NCBI GenBank assembly: GCA_903907995.1
Contig: CAIVQH010000041.1
Span: 186,001 to 250,000, forward strand
Length of the DNA stretch: 64,000 nucleotides
Source of the DNA: an uncultured Verrucomicrobiota bacterium
GTDB taxonomy: Bacteria > Verrucomicrobiota > Verrucomicrobiia > Limisphaerales > UBA9464
Reading direction: 5' to 3'
The notes below the pieces were generated by a model that was not told the origin of the DNA, ran no database searches, and saw only the letters and a program-made list of their open reading frames with translations. Of this stretch, positions 35,870 to 45,150 are shown piece by piece; within the stretch, counting starts at the first letter, position 1; each line of letters begins with the position of its first letter. The position numbers and the translations under genes are program-made.

Positions 35870-36230
35870 CCGCAAAACTCCCGGCCACAGGGCGCGGAGA
35901 CGACGGATCTGAGACGGAAACAAGAGCATTCACCCGCTGCTATGCCGAATGCGGACAAAGGTTACAGGGCGATGGGAACTTATCTTTTCATCGTACACGC
36001 CCTTGGGAGGCCAGGCCTGCGACAAAGCAAGGTGGCCGTGCCCCTTGGTGATCTGTGTCGCCATCGTCCCGCCGCATGTTGCCTGTCGTTAAACGGGAAT
36101 TCATTGGCGGAGCGGACTTAACGCCGTCCTTTCCTGTTTCCTGCGTTCCAAATTCACCCCTTTCCCTCCTTCGCCTTGCTTGTGCGCCGGGGCATGGCGA
36201 TGATCCCGCGCGCATCTTTTCTCCTTCACC
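35870..36230. other. Divergent promoter region, no gene recognised
   Basis: These 361 bp separate the HzsA-like gene (minus) from sodA (plus). No convincing ORF or palindrome was found. Promoters for both neighbours are expected here but not individually identifiable. Confidence 0.5.
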
Positions 36231-36962
36231 ATGAACACAATCACCCGTCGTGATGCTCTCAAATCGGCCGGCATTCTGACCGCCGGCTTCTTCCTCAGCA
36301 CCTCCATCACCCGGGCGCTGGCTCAGGCCGCCGCGCCGGCACCGACCGGACCGCACAAGCTGCCCGCCCTGCCCTACGGCTTCGATGCGCTCGAGCCGCA
36401 TTTCGATGCGAAGACGATGGAGATCCATCACGACAAACACCACGCCGCCTACGTGACCAACCTCAACAAGGCGCTGGCTGACTACCCCGACCTGCAGAAG
36501 CTGAGTGTCGAGGAGCTGATCAAGGACCTGGACAAGGTGCCGGAGAAGATCCGCACCGCCGTCCGCAACCAGGGCGGCGGCCACTTCAACCACTCCCTCT
36601 TCTGGCAGTGCCTGCGCAAGGACAGCGATCCGCTTTCCGACGGGCCGCTCGCCGAGGCGATGGGTGAGCTGTTCGAGAACAAGGAGGAGGGCGAACGCAT
36701 CTTCCTCGAAAAATCCCTGTCCGTCTTTGGCAGCGGCTGGGTCTGGATCAGCCTCACGAAGGATAAGAAGCTCCAGTTGGAAACCACGCCCAACCAGGAT
36801 TCTCCGCTCATGTTCGGCCGGCAGCCCCTGATCGGCCTCGACGTGTGGGAGCACGCCTACTACCTGAAATACCAGAACCGCCGCGCCGACTACGTGAAGG
36901 CGTTCTACAACCTGGTAAACTGGGATTTCGTCTCGAAGCGCTATGAAAAGCTGACGGCCTGA
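36231..36962 (+). CDS. sodA: Exported superoxide dismutase, Mn type
   Basis: The 243-residue protein opens with a Tat-type signal, TRRDALKSAGILTAGFF (about residues 4-20), so it is predicted to be exported folded with its metal. The SOD core starts at LPALPYGFDALEPHFDAKTM. Metal ligands are His in EIHHDKHH, His in GGGHFNHSLFW, Asp in LDVWEHAYYL and the His within that motif. GGGHFNHSLFW and NQDSPL are the Mn-type variants, as opposed to the AQVWNHTFYW pattern of Fe-SOD. It would remove superoxide in the periplasm, fitting a genome rich in exported haem proteins. Confidence 0.93.
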   Translation: MNTITRRDALKSAGILTAGFFLSTSITRALAQAAAPAPTGPHKLPALPYGFDALEPHFDAKTMEIHHDKHHAAYVTNLNKALADYPDLQKLSVEELIKDLDKVPEKIRTAVRNQGGGHFNHSLFWQCLRKDSDPLSDGPLAEAMGELFENKEEGERIFLEKSLSVFGSGWVWISLTKDKKLQLETTPNQDSPLMFGRQPLIGLDVWEHAYYLKYQNRRADYVKAFYNLVNWDFVSKRYEKLTA

Positions 36963-37051
36963 GCGGCTGCCGATGGTTTCTATGACTTCCTGTCAGGGCC
37001 GGTGCGCAGCACTGGCCTTGCCATTCTTACCGCAGGACGACTCCGGCGTTT

Positions 37052-37093
37052 CTCCTGTCTCCGCGCGCCGCGCCTCCTGTCTCCTGTCTCCTC
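37052..37093. repeat. TCCTGTC heptamer tandem repeat
   Basis: CTCCTGTCTCC (37052-37062) and CCTCCTGTCTCCTGTCTCCT (37073-37092) contain 7-bp units of TCCTGTC. The run extends into the last codons of argA on the other strand. Confidence 0.7.
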
Positions 37094-38372
37094 ACTTCAG
37101 CTTTTTCACCAGCACCTTGGAGTTGCGACCGCTGGTGTCATAGCGCTCGCGGCGCGACGGCGGCAGATCGTCCGCCCCGCCCTCGGAAAAGCCGGCCTTG
37201 CTCTGGAACCAGGTGAATGCCTGGGTGGAGAGCGTCACCAGTTCGGCCAGGCCCAGTTCGCGCGCCTTGCTCTCGACGAACTGCACCAGCTTACGGCCGA
37301 TGCCCTGGTTTTCGTGGGCGGGATTGACGAAAAGGAACGCCAGCTCGCCCTTGCTCTGCTCCGGATAGACGTGCAGCGCGACACAGGCGACCGGGTTGCG
37401 GTCGATCTCGAAGAGGTAGTAGTCGCCGATCTGCTTTTCGATGGCGGTGCGGGTGCGCTTCACCAGCTCCGCGTTCGCCACAGAATCCTTCGTGAGCAGC
37501 ATCAGGCTGCGGATGTCTTTCTTCAGCGCCCGGCGGATCTGCTGATACTCGTTGGCATAGACCATCGTGCCCACGCCGTCGTTGGAGAAGACCTCCGCCA
37601 GCAGGCCCTCGTCCACCCGGCCGTTGATGACATGCGCCCGGGGCACCCCGGCCTCGCAGGCGGAGACGGCAAAACGCGCCTTGGACAGCACTTCCGGCGC
37701 GAAGTCGGCGGGGTTCTGGGCAATCAACTGTTTCAGGTCCGTCACCGCGATCTGCCGCAGGAGCTTGCCGAGCCGGAAAATGCCCTCGCCTGCTGTGACA
37801 AAGATCAGCTTGGTGGCCCGGAGCTGCTCCGCCAGTTCGGCGGCGATGGCGTCGGAATTCACCCGGTAGGTCTTGCCGTCGCCATCAAAGCCGAGCGGCG
37901 GGACCACCGGCACGATGCCCTGGCTGAGCAGGGACTGCAGGAACTCCACATCCACCCGCTCGACCTTGCCCGTGAACTGGTGGTCCACGCCGCCGATGAT
38001 GCCGAGGGGATGGGCGACAATGGCATTAGTAGAGACGGCGCGTAGGTCGTTGGTGGCCAGCCCTTCCAGAATCTCGTGGGTAAGCCGGTTCGCGGCCGTC
38101 AGGGCCAGCTTCAGCGTTTCCGCGTCGGTGATGCCCGTGCCGTCCAGGTTCGTCGGCGGCACACCGCGTTCGGCCCCCAGCGCGCGGATCTGCTCCGCCG
38201 CGCCGTGCACCAGCACGATGCGGATGCTCAGGGACCGCAGGACCGCGAGGTCGAGCAGCAGGTTGGGGAAGTTGTCATCCGTCACGATGGCGCCATCGAT
38301 GGCGACCACGAAGATTTTCTCCCGAAAGCGTGGGATGTAGCGGAGGATTCCGCGGAGGTCAGTAGGCTTCAC
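37092..38372 (-). CDS. argA: N-acetylglutamate synthase ArgA
   Basis: The 426-residue protein has the two-domain ArgA structure. An amino-acid-kinase-like domain (about 1-285: KIFVVAIDGAIV, IVLVHGAAEQIRALG, YRVNSDAIAAELAEQL) is followed by a GNAT acetyltransferase domain (about 290-426: ELAFLFVNPAHENQGIGRKL). It transfers acetyl from acetyl-CoA to glutamate, the first step of arginine synthesis; the kinase-like domain normally binds arginine for feedback inhibition. Other arg genes are not nearby. The minus-strand neighbour, the Zn metallopeptidase, is 98 nt upstream. Confidence 0.93.
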   Translation of the reverse strand: MKPTDLRGILRYIPRFREKIFVVAIDGAIVTDDNFPNLLLDLAVLRSLSIRIVLVHGAAEQIRALGAERGVPPTNLDGTGITDAETLKLALTAANRLTHEILEGLATNDLRAVSTNAIVAHPLGIIGGVDHQFTGKVERVDVEFLQSLLSQGIVPVVPPLGFDGDGKTYRVNSDAIAAELAEQLRATKLIFVTAGEGIFRLGKLLRQIAVTDLKQLIAQNPADFAPEVLSKARFAVSACEAGVPRAHVINGRVDEGLLAEVFSNDGVGTMVYANEYQQIRRALKKDIRSLMLLTKDSVANAELVKRTRTAIEKQIGDYYLFEIDRNPVACVALHVYPEQSKGELAFLFVNPAHENQGIGRKLVQFVESKARELGLAELVTLSTQAFTWFQSKAGFSEGGADDLPPSRRERYDTSGRNSKVLVKKLK

Positions 38373-38470
38373 TTCAGGCTTTGCTTAAACACACCGGCGC
38401 GAAGTGGTAGAGTGCGCCACGCCCGTTGCAACGCCGAACTTTCGTTCGGCCGAGAAATCTGGGCTGCGCC

Positions 38471-39199
38471 TCACCGGTTATTGTCCCGGCTGCGGGCGAT
38501 CAAAATCCACTTCAGCAGCTCCAGGGATGTGGTCGCCAAGGCGGCCACATAGGTGAGCGCGGCGGCATTGAGCACGTTTTGCACCCCGCCGAGCTCCTGG
38601 TCGCTGACAATGCCCAGTCGGCCAAGCTGCACTTTGGCCCGGCTGCTGGCGTCGTACTCCACCGGCAGGGTGACGAGCTGGAAAAAGGCCACCAAAGAAA
38701 ACAGGCCGATGCCACCCCACATGAACACGCTGCCCAATCCGAGAAGCCCTTTCATCGAGCTCAGGAACAGACCGGCGATCAAAACCACCTGAGACATGGT
38801 GCTCGCGATTCCCGTGACGGACACCAGCGCCATGCGGAGGCCCAGCGGCCCGTAAGCTTCCTTGTGCTGCAACGCATGGCCCACCTCATGGGCCGCCACC
38901 CCGACCGCGGCGACGCTGTTGCCGCGATAGATGTCTGTGGACAGGAACACGGTGTGCTTGGTCGGGTCGTAATGGTCGGTCAACCGCCCCCCAACCTCCT
39001 CGATACCGACGCTGGAAAGCCCGTTGCGATCCAGAATCTGGCGGGCCGTCTCGGCGCCGGTGTATCCCCTCGCAGTGCCGATCTGGGAGTATTCAGAATA
39101 GGTCGAACTGAGGCGGAATTGAGCCCACATCGCCAGCAAAGCGCCGGGAATGACGACCCACCAATACGGCAGATAGAAAAAGAAAAACGAAAGCATCAT
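38471..39199 (-). CDS. Membrane zinc metallopeptidase (YugP-like)
   Basis: The 242-residue protein has an N-terminal membrane segment (FFFFYLPYWWVVIPGALLAM), the zinc motif AAHEVGHALQH (about 100-110; HExxH), and two more hydrophobic segments near 125-180. VEYDASSRAKVQL and NAAALTYVAALATTSLELLK are typical of the Zn_peptidase_2 (PF04298) family. Members are thought to be membrane proteases; the physiological substrate is unknown. A start at either of the two adjacent ATGs (MM) is possible. Confidence 0.9.
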   Translation of the reverse strand: MMLSFFFFYLPYWWVVIPGALLAMWAQFRLSSTYSEYSQIGTARGYTGAETARQILDRNGLSSVGIEEVGGRLTDHYDPTKHTVFLSTDIYRGNSVAAVGVAAHEVGHALQHKEAYGPLGLRMALVSVTGIASTMSQVVLIAGLFLSSMKGLLGLGSVFMWGGIGLFSLVAFFQLVTLPVEYDASSRAKVQLGRLGIVSDQELGGVQNVLNAAALTYVAALATTSLELLKWILIARSRDNNR

Positions 39200-39305
39200 A
39201 AGCCTAGGTCACGGCACACTGACGTGCCGTACGGACCCAGAATTAGGCGAGGAATCCGACGATGGCAAATGGACGGACGGGGCAGGTTTCCACCCGTCAC
39301 GGCGC

Positions 39306-40436
39306 TCAGACCTCGAGCACCTTTTCAAACTGGGTCAGGTTATGGGGCGGGCCGTGGGTCACCAGCGCCACATCCTCCAACCGGACTCCGCCGGTCTCGG
39401 GGTAATAAAGGCCGGGTTCGATGGTCACCACGTGTCCCGCCTGCAGCACGGAATCGCTGGTGCCGCTGACGCGCGGCAGCTCGTGCAGTTCCAGACCGAT
39501 GCCATGCCCGGTGCTGTGGAAAAAGCCCGTGTGCCGGCCTCCGGCCTTGCGCGTGCGAAAGCCCAGCGCCCGCAGGTGGTTTTCCGCCGCCGTATGCACC
39601 TCGGCGGCGGGGGTTCCATGACGCAACAGGGCGAAGGCCGCCTCCTGCGCACCCCGAACGGCCGCATATTGACGGCGCAGGGCATCGCTGGCGCGTCCGC
39701 GTACGACTGTCCGCGTGATGTCGCCAAAGTATCCCGTGCGGATGGAGCGGGGGAAAATGTCGATGACGATCGGCTGATTCGCCACCAACGGCCCGCTGCC
39801 ACGCTCATGGGGATCGCAACCCTGCGCCCCGCAGGCCACGATGGTGTTGGCCGGCAGCCCGCCCGCCCGCAATACGGCGCAGTCGATCACCGAGCGCAGC
39901 CGTTCGCTCGTCAGCGCGACGCCGTTCAGGGTGAGCTGGTTATCCTTCCCGATCTTGGACTTCCGCAACGCCTGCAGCCCCTCGGCCATGCCCACCTCGG
40001 CCATGACCAGGGCGGCCGAGATCATCTTCACCTCGGCCGCCTGCTTGAGCTCGCGCTCCGGCAGGAACGAGCCCTCGCGCAGCTTCACCTTGAGGCCAAG
40101 TTTGCGCAGCCGCCGCGCCAGCCCGAACGGAAACCGCGCCGGGACAACCACCTTCTTCACCGACAGCTCGCGGCAGAGGCGGGCGGCGATGTCCGCCAGG
40201 GTCGGCTGCTCGGCACCGTCCTGAACCGCCTTCTTCCGCAACTGGCTGAGCGAATGCACGCGGCTGAGGCACGAATGCTTGCGGGCACGGTCGATCTCCA
40301 GCTCGCTGAACACGCCGTGGGAACTGGTTGCGGTCTGCAACCAGATGAACGGATCGGTGGCATGAAATCCCGTCGCGTAACGCAGGTCGGCATCACGGTC
40401 GGAATCCGCGATGAGCAGGAGGTTCTCGGGTTTCAT
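39306..40436 (-). CDS. M24 Xaa-Pro peptidase
   Basis: The 376-residue cytosolic enzyme has a creatinase-like N-terminal domain (about 1-140) and an M24 'pita-bread' domain. Metal ligands can be seen as Asp in VIDIFPRS, Asp in FGDITRTVV, His in GHGIGLELHELPR, Glu in TIEPGLYYPE and Glu in VRLEDVALVT. It removes or cleaves at Xaa-Pro bonds. It is the last gene of the tight minus-strand cluster sppA-upp-M24, 18 nt after upp. Confidence 0.9.
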   Translation of the reverse strand: MKPENLLLIADSDRDADLRYATGFHATDPFIWLQTATSSHGVFSELEIDRARKHSCLSRVHSLSQLRKKAVQDGAEQPTLADIAARLCRELSVKKVVVPARFPFGLARRLRKLGLKVKLREGSFLPERELKQAAEVKMISAALVMAEVGMAEGLQALRKSKIGKDNQLTLNGVALTSERLRSVIDCAVLRAGGLPANTIVACGAQGCDPHERGSGPLVANQPIVIDIFPRSIRTGYFGDITRTVVRGRASDALRRQYAAVRGAQEAAFALLRHGTPAAEVHTAAENHLRALGFRTRKAGGRHTGFFHSTGHGIGLELHELPRVSGTSDSVLQAGHVVTIEPGLYYPETGGVRLEDVALVTHGPPHNLTQFEKVLEV

Positions 40437-40454
40437 CCGGACGTACTCGTTTGG

Positions 40455-41078
40455 CTAAACCCCGAAAGCACGGTCCCCGGCATCACCCAGGCCTGGCACG
40501 ATGTACGCCTTCGAATTGAGCTTGGCATCCAAGGCGGCGGTGAACACCCGCACCGTCGGATACGCCTTCAGGACGGTTGCCACCCCGGGCGGCGCTGAAA
40601 CCAGTGTCACCAGCCGCAATTCGCGCGCCCCCCGCTTCCACAGGAGGTCCAAGGTCGCCACGGCGCTGCCGCCGGTGGCCAGCATCGGGTCCAGCACAAT
40701 GACTTCCAGCCCCTTCAGGTCATCCGGCAGGCTCGACGAATAGGTGTGCGCCTGGTGCGTCACCTCATTGCGCTTAACCCCCACAAAACCGACCTTGGCC
40801 GTCGGCATCACCCGTTGGAAGGCATCGAGAAATGCCAGGCCAGCCCGCAGGATGGGTATGAGGATGACCTCTCGCTTCAGCACCGCACCGGAGGACAGCG
40901 CCAGCGGCGTTTTAACACGCACCTTCTTGGACGCCAGCTCCCGGGTGACGTCGGCGATCATCAACGTCGCGGCCTGGTCCAGCAGGCGGCGAAACTCAGG
41001 GACGAGCGTCGTCTCGTCGCGCAGCCGGGTGACCGTGGCGGCCAGCAACGGATGGTCGATGATCGTCAGACCTTGCAT
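40455..41078 (-). CDS. upp: Uracil phosphoribosyltransferase
   Basis: The 207-residue protein matches Upp throughout. Landmarks are VPILRAGLAF-type ILIPILRAGLAFLDAF, the PRPP-binding loop VIVLDPMLATGGSA (about 125-138), and the C-terminal uracil-binding IVPGLGDAGDRAFG. It converts uracil and PRPP to UMP in pyrimidine salvage. It starts 1 nt after the sppA stop and ends 18 nt before the M24 gene, so the three are probably one operon. Confidence 0.96.
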   Translation of the reverse strand: MQGLTIIDHPLLAATVTRLRDETTLVPEFRRLLDQAATLMIADVTRELASKKVRVKTPLALSSGAVLKREVILIPILRAGLAFLDAFQRVMPTAKVGFVGVKRNEVTHQAHTYSSSLPDDLKGLEVIVLDPMLATGGSAVATLDLLWKRGARELRLVTLVSAPPGVATVLKAYPTVRVFTAALDAKLNSKAYIVPGLGDAGDRAFGV

Positions 41079-41079
41079 G

Positions 41080-42270
41080 TCAGTGGAGGTGCAGCGGTGA
41101 AATGAAGTAAAGCCGCCCCTGTGGCAAGTGCGGCGCGAGTTCCAGCCCGCCCACTTCCACCTTCAACGAGTGGGCGTCCGATTTCACGAAATAGCGCAGG
41201 AGGCCGCCAAAGCTCGGCGGCATCTGGTAGCTGACCAGGTTCGCCTTGTCGGCTCCGGTCAGATCCATGGCACGCTGGACGGCGGTGTCGAAGTTGCCGA
41301 GCTCGTCCACGAGGCCCAGTTCCAGCGCCTTGGTCCCGGAAAGGATCCGCCCGTCGGCGAAATCGGTCCAGTTGGCCGCCAGCTTGTGTCCGCCCTCCAC
41401 TTTGTCCGCCTCGTTCTGCTTCGCCGCCCAGCCGCGCCCTGCCACGATCACGGACTTAAACCTGGCGTAACTCTCATCGATCATGTCCTTGAGAATCGCC
41501 CGCTCCTCGGGAAGCTCCTCCTCCGGCAGCTTGTCCGGGCTGAGCATGTCCTTGAGCTTGCCGCTCTTCACCACGCTCGAACGGACGCCCACTTTGTCCA
41601 TCAGCCCGCGATAATTGTAGGTGTGGAAAATCACGCCGATGCTGCCGGTGATGGTCAGCTCATTGGCCACGATCCAGCGGCACGGCGCGCTGACATAGTA
41701 GCCGCCGGAGGCCGCCATCGAGCCCATGCTCACCACGACCGGGATGTCGTAGTTGGTCTGGAACGCCGCCAATGCCCGGTAGATCTCATCGCTCGCCAGC
41801 ACTTCGCCACCCGGCGAATCCACGCGCAGCACCACCGCCTTCACCTTGTCATCCGAGCCCGCCCGCTCGAGCTGGTCGCGGATGAGCTCCACCATGCCCG
41901 GCCCGCCCTCACGGCCGCCTTCGCCGGAGATCACCCCGTCCACATCCATGACGGCGATCTTATCCTTCGCGCCATTGTCCTCGATGGTCACCTCCATCAG
42001 TTCCATGGCCCCGCGGCGGCCGTGACCGCTGCCCGTGACTCCGGCCAGCGGAACCTTGCCCGCCGACAGCAGGATGTTCAGCCCGACGCTGACCAGCAGC
42101 ACCACGATCAGGACAATGGCAATCCACATCCAGGCCCCGGAGCCGGAACGCGTCGGCGCGGGCCGGGATTCGGGCGCGCGCGGAGTCAGGAGGCGGGGCG
42201 GCTGCGCGGGCGGCTGGGGCGGCAGGTGCGGTGGCTCCGGCGGTGGCGTTGGCGTTTCGGAATCTTGCAT
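41080..42270 (-). CDS. sppA: Signal peptide peptidase SppA
   Basis: The 396-residue protein has a long Pro-rich cytoplasmic N-terminus (MQDSETPTPPPEPPHLPPQP...), then a single transmembrane helix, WMWIAIVLIVVLLVSVGLNI (about 48-67). The S49 protease domain follows: VVLRVDSPGGEVLASDEIYR, nucleophilic Ser in GSMAASGGYY, ITGSIGVIF, and the catalytic-Lys region SSVVKSGKLKDM. It cleaves leftover signal peptides in the membrane. The Pro-rich leader is longer than in typical SppA. It is the first gene of the sppA-upp-M24 cluster. Confidence 0.93.
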   Translation of the reverse strand: MQDSETPTPPPEPPHLPPQPPAQPPRLLTPRAPESRPAPTRSGSGAWMWIAIVLIVVLLVSVGLNILLSAGKVPLAGVTGSGHGRRGAMELMEVTIEDNGAKDKIAVMDVDGVISGEGGREGGPGMVELIRDQLERAGSDDKVKAVVLRVDSPGGEVLASDEIYRALAAFQTNYDIPVVVSMGSMAASGGYYVSAPCRWIVANELTITGSIGVIFHTYNYRGLMDKVGVRSSVVKSGKLKDMLSPDKLPEEELPEERAILKDMIDESYARFKSVIVAGRGWAAKQNEADKVEGGHKLAANWTDFADGRILSGTKALELGLVDELGNFDTAVQRAMDLTGADKANLVSYQMPPSFGGLLRYFVKSDAHSLKVEVGGLELAPHLPQGRLYFISPLHLH

Positions 42271-42492
42271 TTCGCCGCAGGCTAAAAGAGGTCACAGGAA
42301 TGGCAAGCGCGGCAGTGCCGGGCTTTTGCCACGGGCCGATTTGGGCCAATCCAGCAACCATGGTCCGAAGACCGCATTCCCGTCGGCGACGCTGATATGA
42401 TTACACTTGAAATCTTCACCCTATGATAGCAGATTGAAGCCGTCCGGGATCAATGCTCTTATTCAGGCACGGACACTGCTAAGGATTCATTC

Positions 42493-43551
42493 ATGTCATC
42501 CCGCCAAAACCCTTGCCCAAGGCGGGCCTTTACCTTGGTGGAGCTGCTGGTGGTCATCGCCATCATCGGTATCCTGGCCGCCCTGCTTTTGCCGGCGATT
42601 CAAAAGACCCTGGTCAAGGCGAAGCAGAGCTGGTGCGCGAACAACCTCAAGCAGATCGGGATCGGGTTCCACGTCTTTTCCCACGACCATGCCAGCCAGT
42701 TCCCGCAGCAGGTCCGTGCACAGGACGGAGGTGTGCTCGAGGCCAGCCTCGCGGTGACCAATCCGATTCCTGGCATCTGGCTGCGGCCCGACGTTTTCCG
42801 GGTGCTGTCGAACGAGCTTGGCAATGTGCGGGTCACCTTCTGCCCGGTCCCGAGACTGTCCGCCTCCAATTTCGCCAGCCTCAGACCGGCGCTGGTCACC
42901 TATTTTCTGGCTCTGCAGTCGCGCTACGATCAGCCCGAATCGGTGCTTTCCGGAGATAATAATCTGGTCACCAACCGTCTGTCCCAGCTCAGCAGCGTCT
43001 CCGAAGCCACCGGCTTCGATGTCACCCTGCGCTGGACGCCTGAACGGCACGACAGCCGGGGCAACGTCCTCTTTGCCGATGGACACGTCGAAAACCGGCG
43101 GGACACGTCATTCCAGTTCCGTCCCACGATCCCGCGTTCGGGGGGTGGCGGTGGCGGTGTCATGCCGCCCATTTTGCCGCGTTTTCCCACCGGCGGGGCC
43201 GTTCCGCCCGACCGCGGAGGCCCGGGTGGGCCCGGCGGGGCGATGGGCGCAGGTGTCCGGAGCGGGGTGATGGCCGCTTCGGCGGCACCGACTGGCGATC
43301 TGCCCGTACCGGTCGCTCCGGCCCCCTACGGGGCGGCCGCCCCCCGGGTTGAGACCAACGGGCAGCCCATCTCCAAAGCACTGGTCCGAAACCATGACGC
43401 CCGCCAAAATCTTCCCCATGAGGATTTGGTCGCCGAGTCCTTCTGGTGGATTTACCTCGCGATGTTCCTGCTTGGTCTGCTCGCGGTGCTCACTCACCTG
43501 TGGCAGCGTCGGCGGGAACTGGAACGCCGGCGCAACGCCGTGACCGGCTGA
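42493..43551 (+). CDS. Pseudopilin-like protein with C-terminal anchor
   Basis: The 352-residue protein begins with a type IV prepilin signal, [20 protein letters not shown] (cleavage expected before Phe). It contains the H-X9-DG signature of the PVC-expanded pseudopilin family in [16 protein letters not shown] (about 190-205). After that comes a Gly/Pro/Ala-rich linker (about 210-300), with runs such as [12 protein letters not shown], and then a second hydrophobic helix, [17 protein letters not shown] (about 318-334), with a basic tail. Most members end at the DG domain; this one appears to be anchored at both ends. No secretion ATPase or secretin gene is nearby. Confidence 0.85.
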   Translation: MSSRQNPCPRRAFTLVELLVVIAIIGILAALLLPAIQKTLVKAKQSWCANNLKQIGIGFHVFSHDHASQFPQQVRAQDGGVLEASLAVTNPIPGIWLRPDVFRVLSNELGNVRVTFCPVPRLSASNFASLRPALVTYFLALQSRYDQPESVLSGDNNLVTNRLSQLSSVSEATGFDVTLRWTPERHDSRGNVLFADGHVENRRDTSFQFRPTIPRSGGGGGGVMPPILPRFPTGGAVPPDRGGPGGPGGAMGAGVRSGVMAASAAPTGDLPVPVAPAPYGAAAPRVETNGQPISKALVRNHDARQNLPHEDLVAESFWWIYLAMFLLGLLAVLTHLWQRRRELERRRNAVTG

Positions 43552-43616
43552 AAGTACATCCTTTCACCTTGGTTAAGCCTTGGGTATTGGGAGATCAGAC
43601 GGAGTCAGGTGGTCGT

Positions 43617-43772
43617 TCTCCCTCACCCCGGCCCTCTCCCGCTGGGAGAGGGGGAATGGTCGCCCGCCGGTCGGCAACGGCAGGCGCGGTACTGGCTGGA
43701 GAATCTTACAATCAGCCTGCCGTATTCCCGGCTGTTCCCTCTCCCAGCGGGAGAGGGTTAGGGTGAGGGAGA
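43617..43772. repeat. Pair of inverted GGGAGAGGG palindromic repeats
   Basis: In the 386-bp gap 43552-43937, a copy of TCTCCCTCACC...CCCTCTCCCGCTGGGAGAGGG (43617-43652) faces an inverted copy ending TTAGGGTGAGGGAGA (43737-43772). Each contains a perfect 9-bp stem with a 3-nt loop (43632-43652 and 43737-43757). The 84 bp between them hold no gene. A third, degenerate copy lies at 9741-9796. The arrangement resembles paired REP/BIME-type or nonautonomous elements. Confidence 0.8.
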
Positions 43773-43937
43773 AAGGGTCGCGTCTACCTGAGCCGACTTT
43801 CCCTCCGAAGTCAGCGGCTGACCACGGTGAAAGGATGCGGTCGCCGGCTGACCCGCCAACAAATCCCTTCCCCGCGCCCGCCGCTTCTGGCTTAGTCTCG
43901 GTTCTCGTCCGCACGTTGTGGGCGCTGTTTACATGCC

Positions 43938-45137
43938 ATGAGTCTAGCCACTGTCCTCCTCAAGCCGGGTGAAGCCGACCGCGTCGCCGCGGGTCATCCC
44001 TGGGTCTATTCCAACTCCATCCTGCGCTTCAGCGCGCCGCCCACCGACGGTGACGTGGTGCAGGTCAAGGATCACCGCCAGCGCCTGCTCGGTACCGGGT
44101 TTTACAACTCCCGTTCCAAGATCGCCGTCCGCATCCTCGACCGCGAACGCGTGGACGTGGACCGGGCCTTTTTCCGCGAGCGCCTGACCGCCGCGCTCGC
44201 CCACCGGCGGCGCTGGCTGCCGAAGGCCACTTCCTTCCGGCTGATCAACTCGGAGAGCGACTTCCTCAGCGGCCTGATCGTGGACAAGTACGAGGATGTG
44301 CTCGTGCTCCAGACCAGTTCGCTCGGCATGGACAAGCGCAAGCACCTCATCGCCGAGGTGCTCCAGGAGCTGCTCCGGCCCAAGGCCATCCTGGAGCGGA
44401 ACGACATGTCCTCGCGCAAGTTCGAGGGATTGGCTCCGGTGAATGACGTGCTCGTTGGCGAAGCGCCGGCCAGCGTGGCGGTGAACCTGAACGGCCTGAA
44501 GTTCGACGCCGATCTCGCCGAGGGCCACAAAACCGGCCTCTATCTCGACCAGCAGGTGAACTACGAGGCCTTGGCCCCGTTTTCCAAGGGCGCCGAGGTG
44601 CTCGATTGCTTCTCCTTCCTGGGTGGTTTCGCCCTGCATACCGCCCGCGCGGGGGCCAAACACGTTCTGGCCCTCGACCAGAGCGCGGACGCGATTGCCG
44701 CCGCCGCGCGGAACGCAGCCACGAACGGGCTGGCCGACAAGCTTTCGTTCGAGAACGTCAATGTCTTTGACTGGCTGAAGGCCCACACCTCGGTGAAGCC
44801 CGGAGAACGCGTCACGCCCCGCTTCGACCTGATCATCCTGGACCCGCCGTCCTTCACCCGGAACCGCGCCTCGGTGCCCGACGCGATGCGCGGCTACAAG
44901 GAAATCCATCTCCGCGCGCTCAAGCTGCTGCGTCCCGGCGGCGTGCTGGCTACGTACTGCTGCTCGCACCACGTGGATGCCGTGCTCTTCGAGAGCGTCA
45001 TCCTGGATGCCGCGTTCGATGCCCACCGCACCCTGCGGCGCGTCGCCCAGTACACCCAGTCGCCCGACCACCCGATCATCCCTTCGATCCCGGAAACCGA
45101 GTATCTGAAGGGCTTTGCTTACGAAGTGGTACGGTAA
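43938..45137 (+). CDS. rlmI: RlmI-like 23S rRNA (cytosine-5) methyltransferase
   Basis: The 399-residue protein has an N-terminal PUA domain (about 1-75: VLLKPGEADRVAAGHPWVYS, LLGTGFYNSRSKIAVRIL) and a class I SAM-methyltransferase domain. The latter shows DCFSFLGGFALHTARAGAKH (SAM motif I, about 215), DLIILDPPSFTRNR (motif IV, about 294) and the CCSHHV region holding the catalytic Cys. It modifies a cytosine in rRNA; assignment to RlmI specifically is by domain layout. It lies 13 nt before thiS, so the two may be cotranscribed. Confidence 0.88.
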   Translation: MSLATVLLKPGEADRVAAGHPWVYSNSILRFSAPPTDGDVVQVKDHRQRLLGTGFYNSRSKIAVRILDRERVDVDRAFFRERLTAALAHRRRWLPKATSFRLINSESDFLSGLIVDKYEDVLVLQTSSLGMDKRKHLIAEVLQELLRPKAILERNDMSSRKFEGLAPVNDVLVGEAPASVAVNLNGLKFDADLAEGHKTGLYLDQQVNYEALAPFSKGAEVLDCFSFLGGFALHTARAGAKHVLALDQSADAIAAAARNAATNGLADKLSFENVNVFDWLKAHTSVKPGERVTPRFDLIILDPPSFTRNRASVPDAMRGYKEIHLRALKLLRPGGVLATYCCSHHVDAVLFESVILDAAFDAHRTLRRVAQYTQSPDHPIIPSIPETEYLKGFAYEVVR

Positions 45138-45150
45138 ACCGCCTCCGACG

